Shown: in pieces, positions 8,215 to 14,745 of the stretch | Position numbering within the stretch: the stretch's first letter is position 1 | Layout: the number at the start of each line of letters is the position of its first letter | The notes under the pieces: generated by a model | Told to the model about the DNA's origin: nothing | Seen by the model: the letters and a program-made list of their open reading frames with translations, nothing else | Database searches by the model: none | Position numbers and translations under genes: made by a program | Source: Rhodoplanes serenus | GTDB taxonomy: Bacteria; Pseudomonadota; Alphaproteobacteria; Rhizobiales; Xanthobacteraceae | Length of the DNA stretch: 44,303 nt | Assembly (NCBI GenBank): GCA_945897515.1 | Contig: CAMDFO010000036.1 | Location: 1 to 44,303, forward strand | Direction: 5' to 3'

Positions 8215-9216
8215 ATGACGCAGATCACTCGCCGCGGCGTTCTGACGGCTGCCGCCGCATCGGCCGCCGCGCTCGCGCCTTCCATCGCGTCGCCGCCCGC
8301 CGTTGCAGCCGCGCCACCAATCGGCAAGCAGACCGCCGGGTTCTACCGCTACAAGGTCGGCTCGATCGAGGTGACGGCGGTGACCGACGGAGCGCGCACC
8401 GTGCCGCTGCCCGACGGATATGTGCGCAATGCCGCCAAGGATGCAGTCAACGCCGCGATGGCCGCGGGCTTCATGGAGCGCGACAAGCTGACCGCGCCGT
8501 ACACGCCGGTCGTCGTCAACACCGGCGGCAAGCTGGTCGTGATCGACGCCGGTTTCGGGCCCGCAACCTACGAGCAGACCAAGGGCGCGATCGGCCAGTT
8601 CCACTCCAATCTGGCAGCCGCCGGCATCGACCGCGACGCCGTCGACACCGTCATCATCTCGCACTTCCACGGCGATCACATCAACGGACTGCTGACCGCC
8701 GACGCCAAGCCGGCGTTTGCGAAAGCCGAATTGCTGGTGCCGGCGACGGAATGGAAGTTCTGGATGGACGACGCCAACATGGCGAAAGCGCCGCCGGGCT
8801 CGGGCCTCGACGCCAACTTTCGGAACGCGCGACGGGTGTTCGCAGCGCTCGGCAACAAGGTGACGCAATACGACGACGGCAAGGAGATCGCGCCCGGCAT
8901 CACCGCGGTCGCGAGCCCGGGCCACACGCCGGGCCACACCTCGCACGTCATTTCGTCGGGCAACGCCAAGGTGCTGGTGCAGGCCGATGTCACCGCGAGC
9001 CTCGCCGTCCTGTTCGTGCGCAATCCGGGATGGCATGGCGTCTTCGACATGGACGGCGCAACGGCGGAAGCGACACGCCGCCGGATGTATGACATGGCGG
9101 CGACCGAGAAGCTGCTGATCCAGGGCTTCCACTATCCGTTTCCCGCACTTGCGTATGTCGAGAAGGATGGCGCAGGCTATCGATTGGCGCCGGTGCCTTG
9201 GAATCCGACGATCTAG
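8215..9216 (+). CDS. Tat-exported MBL-fold hydrolase, methyl-parathion-hydrolase-like (paralog 1)
   Basis: First of six tandem metallo-beta-lactamase-fold hydrolases. The 333-residue protein starts at an ATG with AGGGAGG six bases upstream. The N-terminus TRRGVLTAAAASAAALA is a twin-arginine signal. Dinuclear-zinc ligands are complete: His150, His152, Asp154 and His155 in SHFHGDH, His237 in GHTPGH, Asp258 in VQADVT and His306 in GFHYPFP. The layout (GFYRYKVGSIEVTAVTDG at the mature N-terminus, GYRLAPVPWNPTI at the end) follows methyl parathion hydrolase. That is a fold-level resemblance: lactonase, esterase or phosphotriesterase activity cannot be told apart here. It is divergent from the HbpS-like gene and probably has its own promoter in 7988-8214. 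Confidence 0.9.
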   Translation: MTQITRRGVLTAAAASAAALAPSIASPPAVAAAPPIGKQTAGFYRYKVGSIEVTAVTDGARTVPLPDGYVRNAAKDAVNAAMAAGFMERDKLTAPYTPVVVNTGGKLVVIDAGFGPATYEQTKGAIGQFHSNLAAAGIDRDAVDTVIISHFHGDHINGLLTADAKPAFAKAELLVPATEWKFWMDDANMAKAPPGSGLDANFRNARRVFAALGNKVTQYDDGKEIAPGITAVASPGHTPGHTSHVISSGNAKVLVQADVTASLAVLFVRNPGWHGVFDMDGATAEATRRRMYDMAATEKLLIQGFHYPFPALAYVEKDGAGYRLAPVPWNPTI

Positions 9217-9392
9217 TTGCGACCTGTTCGCATCAGGGCCGCGACACTGAAGCACCGGAATAGGAGCCGTGAACGGGTGTTAGCCGACCAAGTGCCGTGA
9301 CCCGTTCTCAGCAGCGGGCGCGGGCTTTAGATTGCAGAGATTCGCAACGGGGAAACCTTCCAGAGGGTAGGCCCCATTCCAGGGAGGACATT

Positions 9393-10389
9393 ATGATCGA
9401 ACTCAATCGCCGCAGCTTGTTTACCGGGGCTGTTGCGGCATCCGCCGCGACCGCGTTGACGCCATTTGCCATTGCGCCTGCGAGCGCCGCCGCCCCGCCG
9501 GTCGGCAAACAGAATTCCGGCTTCTATCGCTACAAGGTCGGCACCATCGAAGTGACCGTCGTCACCGACGGCGTGAACAAGTTCCGCTTCCCCGACGGCT
9601 TTGTCGCCAACAAGAACCGCGACGAAGTGAACACTGGCTGGGCCGCGCTGTATGGCGAGAAGGACCAGATGGTCGTTCCGTATTCGCCGATCGCGGTGAA
9701 CACCGGCTCCAAGCTGGTGGTGATCGACACCGGCACCGGCGAAGGCAACTTCGAGCGCAGCATAAGGAGCGGCCGGCCAGTTCCACTCCAACCTGAAGGC
9801 CGCGGGCATTAACCCCGATCAGGTCGACGCCGTCATCATCTCGCACTTCCACGGCGACCACATCAACGGCCTGCTCGGCAAGGACAACAAGCTTGCATTC
9901 CCGAAGGCCGAAATCCTCGTGCCTGCGCCGGAGTGGAAGTACTTCATGGACGACGCCGAGATGGGTAAGCAGACCAGCGACCGCATGAAGGGCGTGTTCG
10001 CCGGTCTGCGCCGCGTGTTCGACGCGTTCGGCCGCAAGGTCACCCAGTACGAAGCCGGCAAGGAAGTGGCATCGGGTATCACCGCGGTCGCGACTCACGG
10101 CCATACGCCTGGCCACATGTCGTTCGTGATCGCGCAGGGCAACGGCAAGGTGTTCGTCCAGTCCGACGTCACCAACATTCCGCTGTTCGTGCGCAATCCG
10201 GGTTGGCACCTGATGTTCGACCAGGACCCGCAGGCGGCGGAAGCCACGCGCCGCAAGACCTACGACATGCTGGCATCCGAGAAGATGATGGTGCAGGGCT
10301 TCCATTATCCGTTCCCGGCGCTCGCCCATATCGAGAAGAGCGGCACGGCCTATCGTGAGGTGCCGGTGCCGTGGAATCCGACGATCTGA
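9393..10389 (+). pseudogene. Tat-type MBL-fold hydrolase, frameshifted (paralog 2)
   Basis: Second paralog, interrupted by a single-base frameshift. The 5' part starts at ATG 9393 (GGGAGG upstream) with a Tat signal (NRRSLFTGAVAASAA) and follows the paralogs up to GEGNFERS. It then turns into unrelated residues and stops at 9812. Removing one base, most simply the T at 9763, restores SKGAAGQFHSNLKAAG, which matches the other copies, and the frame then runs intact to 10389 (331 residues). Beyond the shift all zinc ligands are present: HFHGDH, GHTPGH, QSDVT and GFHYPFP. The rest of the sequence is undecayed, so this is either a very recent mutation or a sequencing or assembly error. A strong terminator follows. 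Confidence 0.85.
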
Positions 10390-10415
10390 ACGCAGATCGT
10401 TCCGTCCGCGACGGG

Positions 10416-10446
10416 AGGCCGCCCCACCGGGCGGCCTTCTTTTTTT
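10416..10446 (+). terminator. Rho-independent terminator after MBL paralog 2
   Basis: A perfect 9-bp stem (10416-10424 with 10429-10437) has the four-base loop CACC and a T-rich tail to 10446. It resembles the hairpins after paralogs 3 and 5, which suggests that gene and terminator were duplicated together. Confidence 0.9.
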
Positions 10447-10536
10447 CCCCGACAGCGAAAGCGCAATGCGATAGCGTTGAGGCTCCGCCGCGCCGGCGAA
10501 ATTGCACAGGACTGCGGCGAAAGGGGGAGACGCAAC

Positions 10537-11529
10537 ATGATCGGACTCACACGACGCACCATGCTCACCGGCGCGGTCGCGGCCGGTGCCGCCACTGCGC
10601 TGACAGCGATGCCCAACACGATGGTCCGGGCCGCGGCGCCACCCGCCGGCAAACAGATCGCCGGCTGGTATCGCATGAAGGTCGGCACCACCGAGGTGAC
10701 CGTCATCGCGGAGGGCGCGCGCATCAGCCCATTGCCCGACAATTTCGTCCGCAACAAGAGCAAGGACGAGGTCGTCGCCGCGCTTCAGGCGGCCTACCTG
10801 TCCGCCGACCGGTTCATGCTGCCGTTCAACTCGGTGGTGGTGAACACAGGCAGCAAGCTGGTCGCGATCGACGCCGGGTTCGGTCCCGGAACGCTGGCGC
10901 AGAGCAACGGAGCGATGGGGCAGGGACAGGCCAACCTCGCCGCGGCCGGCATCGACATCAAGGCGATCGACGCCGTGGTGCTCTCGCATTTCCATGGCGA
11001 CCACATCAACGGCCTCGTCACCGACGGCAAGCCGTCCTACCCGAATGCCGAGGTGATGGTGCCTCAGCCGGAGTGGGCGTACTGGATGGACGACGGCAAC
11101 ATGAGCCGCGCACCCGACGCGCTGAAAGGAGCTTTCGCCAATGTGCGGCGCGTGATGGGCATCGTCGGCAGCAAGGTGACGCAGTACGAGCCCGGCAAGG
11201 ACGTTGCGCCCGGTATTGCATCGGTCGCGGCACACGGACATTCGCCAGGTCACACTGTGCATATCGTGTCGTCGGGCAACTCCAGCCTGATGATCCAGGG
11301 CGACCTGACCACCTTGCCGCAACTGTTCGTGCGCAATCCCGGCTGGCACGTGATGTTCGACATGGACGCGGCGGCGGCGGAAGCGACGCGTCGCCGGTTG
11401 TACGACCGGATGGCCGCCGACAGGCTGCTGGTGCAGGGCTATCACTTCCCGTTCCCGGCGCTCGCCTACATCGAAAAGAGCGGCACCGGATATCGCGAGA
11501 TTCCGATCGCCTGGAATCCGACGATCTAG
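10537..11529 (+). CDS. Tat-exported MBL-fold hydrolase, methyl-parathion-hydrolase-like (paralog 3)
   Basis: Third paralog, 330 residues, with GGGGGAG upstream of ATG 10537. The Tat signal is TRRTMLTGAVAAGAATAL. Metal ligands are SHFHGDH, GHSPGH, IQGDLT and GYHFPFP, so the two-metal site is complete. Differences from paralog 1 lie mainly in the segment before the metal motif (SNGAMGQGQANLAAAG) and in the middle of the chain, where substrate-contacting loops are expected. It sits between two terminators, so it is probably expressed as its own unit from a promoter in the roughly 90 bp before the start. The export signal places the enzyme in the periplasm. Substrate unknown. Confidence 0.9.
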   Translation: MIGLTRRTMLTGAVAAGAATALTAMPNTMVRAAAPPAGKQIAGWYRMKVGTTEVTVIAEGARISPLPDNFVRNKSKDEVVAALQAAYLSADRFMLPFNSVVVNTGSKLVAIDAGFGPGTLAQSNGAMGQGQANLAAAGIDIKAIDAVVLSHFHGDHINGLVTDGKPSYPNAEVMVPQPEWAYWMDDGNMSRAPDALKGAFANVRRVMGIVGSKVTQYEPGKDVAPGIASVAAHGHSPGHTVHIVSSGNSSLMIQGDLTTLPQLFVRNPGWHVMFDMDAAAAEATRRRLYDRMAADRLLVQGYHFPFPALAYIEKSGTGYREIPIAWNPTI

Positions 11530-11554
11530 TCGGGAATCATTCGCAACAAGACCG

Positions 11555-11584
11555 AAGGCTGCCTCCGGGCGGCCTTCTTTTTTT
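11555..11584 (+). terminator. Rho-independent terminator after MBL paralog 3
   Basis: A 9-bp stem (11555-11563 with 11568-11576) with one G-T wobble and a TCCG loop is followed by CTTTTTTT. It is close in sequence to the terminator after paralog 2. Confidence 0.88.
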
Positions 11585-11666
11585 GGCGTCCGGTGCGATT
11601 GCGCTATGCTGCTCTCGCCGCCGCGAACAACACACCAAAAGTCCGGCGCGACCGGGGAGGAAAGCC

Positions 11667-12653
11667 ATGACCGAACTGACACGCCGCGCCTTGCTGGGTG
11701 CGGCCGCAGCCGCGAGCGCCGCGGCGGTGATGCCGAACGCGACCCAGGCTGCAGCCCCACCGGCCGGCAGTCAGGCCGCTGGCTGGTACCGCTACAAGGT
11801 TGGCACGATCGAGGTGACGGTCGTCACCGACGGCGCGAACACGTTCAAGTTCACCGACACCCATGTCCTGAACAAGACGCGGGCCGAACTCAACGCCGCG
11901 CTGGAAGCCGCGTATTATCCGAAGGACCTGATGACGACGCCGTACAATCCGATCGTCGTCAACACCGGCGGCAAGCTCATCGTATTCGACACCGGCACGA
12001 GCGAGGCGGCGTTTGCGAACAGCAAGGGCCGGACCGGGCAGTTCCAGACCAATCTCAAGGCCGCGGGTATCGACCGCAACGCCATCGACATGGTGGTGAT
12101 CTCGCATTTCCACGGCGATCACATCAATGGCCTGCTGACGCCGGATAACAAGCCGGCATTCGCCAACGCCGAAATCCTGGTCCCGTCGGTGGAATGGAAA
12201 TACTTCATGGACGACGGCGAGATGAGCCGCGCGCCGAAGGGCCGCATGGAAACGGTGTTCAAGAACCTGCGGCGGGTGTTCGATGCGCTTGGCCGCAAGG
12301 TCACGCAATACGATGCCGGCAAGGAGATCGCGCCGGGGGTGACCTCGGTCGCAACGCCGGGCCACACGCCGGGTCACCAGTCGTTCGTCCTCGCCTCGGG
12401 CAACAGCAAGGTGTTCGTGCAGGGCGATGTCACGCACGTGCCGTGGGTGTTCGTGCGCAATCCGGGCTGGCACGGCTTCTACGACCAGGACGGGCCGATG
12501 GCGGAAACCACCCGCCGCAAGGTCTACGACATGCTGGCGGCGGAGCGGATGCAAATACAGGGCTTCCACTATCCGTTCCCGTCGCTCGGCCACGTGGAGA
12601 AATCCGGCAGCGGCTATCGCGAGATACCGGTGCCGTGGAATCCGACGATCTAA
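11667..12653 (+). CDS. Tat-exported MBL-fold hydrolase, methyl-parathion-hydrolase-like (paralog 4)
   Basis: Fourth paralog, 328 residues, with GGGGAGGAAAG upstream of ATG 11667. The Tat signal is TRRALLGAAAAASAAAV. The metal site is complete: SHFHGDH, GHTPGH, VQGDVT and GFHYPFP. It is clearly closest to the repaired paralog 2, sharing for instance EWKYFMDD and RRVFDALGRKVTQY (RRVFDAFGRKVTQY in paralog 2), so these two probably come from the latest duplication. Only 26 bp without a hairpin separate it from paralog 5, so 4 and 5 are likely co-transcribed, unlike the other neighbours in the array. Confidence 0.9.
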   Translation: MTELTRRALLGAAAAASAAAVMPNATQAAAPPAGSQAAGWYRYKVGTIEVTVVTDGANTFKFTDTHVLNKTRAELNAALEAAYYPKDLMTTPYNPIVVNTGGKLIVFDTGTSEAAFANSKGRTGQFQTNLKAAGIDRNAIDMVVISHFHGDHINGLLTPDNKPAFANAEILVPSVEWKYFMDDGEMSRAPKGRMETVFKNLRRVFDALGRKVTQYDAGKEIAPGVTSVATPGHTPGHQSFVLASGNSKVFVQGDVTHVPWVFVRNPGWHGFYDQDGPMAETTRRKVYDMLAAERMQIQGFHYPFPSLGHVEKSGSGYREIPVPWNPTI

Positions 12654-12679
12654 TTTCTGAAAAAACCAGGGAGGGACTC

Positions 12680-13657
12680 ATGACTCAACTGACACGCCGT
12701 ATGTTGCTTGGCGGCGCGGCCGCAACGGGCGCCGCGCTCGCGCTCAACCCGATACCGGTCCGCGCCGCGGCTCCGCCTGTCGGCAAACAAGCCACGAGCT
12801 TCTACCGCAGCAAGCTCGGCAGCTTCGAAGTCACCGTCATCAGTGACGGCGTGCGCGTCGCGCCGATCCCGAACGGCTGGGTGAAGAACGCCTCGCAGGA
12901 GCAGGTGTTGGCCGCGGCCGAAGCGGCCTATATGCCGAAGGGCAGCCTGGTCGCGCCGTTCAATCCGCTGGTGATCAATACCGGCTCAAAACTCGTGCTG
13001 ATGGATACCGGCTTCGGTCCGGGCGTCGGTCCGACGGTCGGACAGCTCACGTCCGTGATGGCCGCCAGTGGCATCGACCCGAAGTCGATCGACATCGTGG
13101 CGATCTCGCACATGCACGGCGACCACATCCTCGGCCTGAAGAACGCCGACGGTTCGTTGGCGTTCCCGAACGCCGAGATCATGGTGCCGGCGGCCGATTG
13201 GGCGTTCTGGATGAACGACGACAACGCGGCGAAGTACAAGGACCCGTTCAACACGGCGCAGATGGGCTTCAACCGGAAGATCTTCGGCAACCTCAAGGAC
13301 AATGTCACGCAGTACCAGCCCGGCAAGGAACTGACCTCCGGCATCACCGCAATCGAGGCCTCCGGCCACACGCCCGGACAGTGCGTGTTTGTGATCGCGT
13401 CGGGCAACAGCAAGCTGCTGTTCCAGGCGGACGTCACCAACGTGCCGGACCTGTTCCTGCGCAATCCGGACTGGCACGTGATGTTCGACCACGAGCCCGA
13501 GAAGGCGGTGACGACACGCAAGCGCATCCACGACATGGCGGCGGCCGAGAAGATCCTGGTGCACGGCTTCCACTATCCGTTCCCGGCGCTCGGCTATTCC
13601 GAAAAGGCCGGCAACGGCTATCGGATGGTGCCGGTGGCGTGGAATCCGATGCTCTGA
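12680..13657 (+). CDS. Tat-exported MBL-fold hydrolase, methyl-parathion-hydrolase-like (paralog 5)
   Basis: Fifth paralog, 325 residues, starting at ATG 12680 after AGGGAGGGACTC. The Tat signal is TRRMLLGGAAATGAALAL. It has diverged most among the exported copies: the metal motif is SHMHGDH, the third-ligand loop is GHTPGQ (the ligand histidine is kept, the second histidine is Gln), then FQADVT and GFHYPFP. It ends in AWNPML rather than the usual PWNPTI. The HMH form is also found in methyl parathion hydrolase itself. It probably shares a transcript with paralog 4 and is followed by a terminator. A different substrate from the other copies is plausible but is inference. Confidence 0.9.
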   Translation: MTQLTRRMLLGGAAATGAALALNPIPVRAAAPPVGKQATSFYRSKLGSFEVTVISDGVRVAPIPNGWVKNASQEQVLAAAEAAYMPKGSLVAPFNPLVINTGSKLVLMDTGFGPGVGPTVGQLTSVMAASGIDPKSIDIVAISHMHGDHILGLKNADGSLAFPNAEIMVPAADWAFWMNDDNAAKYKDPFNTAQMGFNRKIFGNLKDNVTQYQPGKELTSGITAIEASGHTPGQCVFVIASGNSKLLFQADVTNVPDLFLRNPDWHVMFDHEPEKAVTTRKRIHDMAAAEKILVHGFHYPFPALGYSEKAGNGYRMVPVAWNPML

Positions 13658-13680
13658 GACAAGCTTCGCGTTACAATGCA

Positions 13681-13707
13681 GGGCCGCCCCGGTTGGGCGG
13701 CCCTTTT
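13681..13707 (+). terminator. Rho-independent terminator after MBL paralog 5
   Basis: A perfect 9-bp stem (13681-13689 with 13695-13703) and five-base loop are followed by TTTT. It is of the same GGCCGCCC type as the hairpins after paralogs 2 and 3. Confidence 0.85.
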
Positions 13708-13727
13708 CATCAATGGAGACGCAATCC

Positions 13728-14600
13728 GTGACGCCCGAAATCTACCGCTACAAGGTCGGCGACATCGAAGTGACGGTGCTGCCCGACGGCTACCGCATCG
13801 TGCCGGTCGATGACAAGTATCTGACCAACGCGAGCGGCGCAGAGCTTGCGAAGGCGCTGGCCGCGGCGGGTCTGCCGACCGACAAGATGAAGAACACCTA
13901 CACGCCGATCGTGCTCACGACCGGCGGCAAGCGGGTGCTGTTCGACACCGGCGTCGGCGAAGCTGCCTCCAAGGAGAGCAAGGGCGAGCGCGGTATGCTC
14001 AATGCCAGTCTGGCCGCCGCGGGCATCGACCGCGGCGCGATCGACGTGGTGGTGATCTCGCACTTCCACGCCGACCACGTGAACGGCCTGCTGATGGCGG
14101 ACAACAGCCGGGCGTTTCCGAATGCCGAAATCATGGTGCCCGAGGTGGAGTGGAGGTTCTGGATGGACGACGGCGAGATGAGCCGCGCGTCACCCGGCCG
14201 CATGACCGAACTGTTCGCCAACAACCGCCGGGTGTTCGGCGCGCTCGACCGCAAGGTCACGCCCTACGCCTGGGACAAGGAGATCGTCAAAGGCGTCACA
14301 GCGGTCGGCACCCCCGGCCACAGCATCGGGCATACGTCGTTCGTGGTGTCGTCGGGAGGCAAGCGCATCTTCGTGCAGTCCGACGTCTGCAACAATTTCG
14401 CGGTGTTCGCGCCGCATCCGGACTGGCATGGCGCCTTCGATCAGGACGGGGCCCAGGCCGCCGTCACCCGCCGCAAGGTCTACGACATGCTGGCGGCTGA
14501 GCGGCTGCCGGTGCAGGCCTTCCACTTCCCGTTCCCGGCATTGCGGATGGTGGAAAAGGCCGGCGACGGCTATCGCACTGTGGCGCTTACGGGCGTGTAG
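13728..14600 (+). CDS. MBL-fold hydrolase without signal peptide (paralog 6)
   Basis: Sixth paralog, but the protein begins directly at the mature-domain motif EIYRYKVGDIEVTVLPDG with no Tat or Sec signal, so it should act in the cytoplasm. The GTG at 13728 is preferred because GGAGA lies eight bases upstream. An in-frame ATG at 13713 would add five residues but has only the preceding terminator in front of it. Metal ligands are intact: SHFHADH, GHSIGH, VQSDVC and AFHFPFP. The C-terminus lacks the WNPTI tail of the exported copies. The preceding terminator separates it from paralog 5, and the gene has no obvious hairpin of its own at the 3' end. Confidence 0.85.
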   Translation: MTPEIYRYKVGDIEVTVLPDGYRIVPVDDKYLTNASGAELAKALAAAGLPTDKMKNTYTPIVLTTGGKRVLFDTGVGEAASKESKGERGMLNASLAAAGIDRGAIDVVVISHFHADHVNGLLMADNSRAFPNAEIMVPEVEWRFWMDDGEMSRASPGRMTELFANNRRVFGALDRKVTPYAWDKEIVKGVTAVGTPGHSIGHTSFVVSSGGKRIFVQSDVCNNFAVFAPHPDWHGAFDQDGAQAAVTRRKVYDMLAAERLPVQAFHFPFPALRMVEKAGDGYRTVALTGV

Positions 14601-14745
14601 CCGATTGCCCAACTCTGGAGTGGTCAGCCGCCCAACCGCAGGTCGCGAAATGTTGTCGTTCAACTGGTGCGACGCCTGACGCGGGACTAGCATCCTCGCT
14701 CACGCTGCGACGTTCCAAAAACGCGCGGCCAGGGGAGGGCGACCC

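Noticed and set aside
9763..9812. Programmed ribosomal frameshift in MBL paralog 2
   Set aside because: No slippery heptamer or downstream structure is seen, and paralogs encode the same protein in one frame.
10371..11666. Fusion of MBL paralogs 3 and 4 suggested by one continuous open frame ending at 12653
   Set aside because: The upstream part is out of frame with paralog 3 and reads through a terminator; paralog 4 has its own start and ribosome site.
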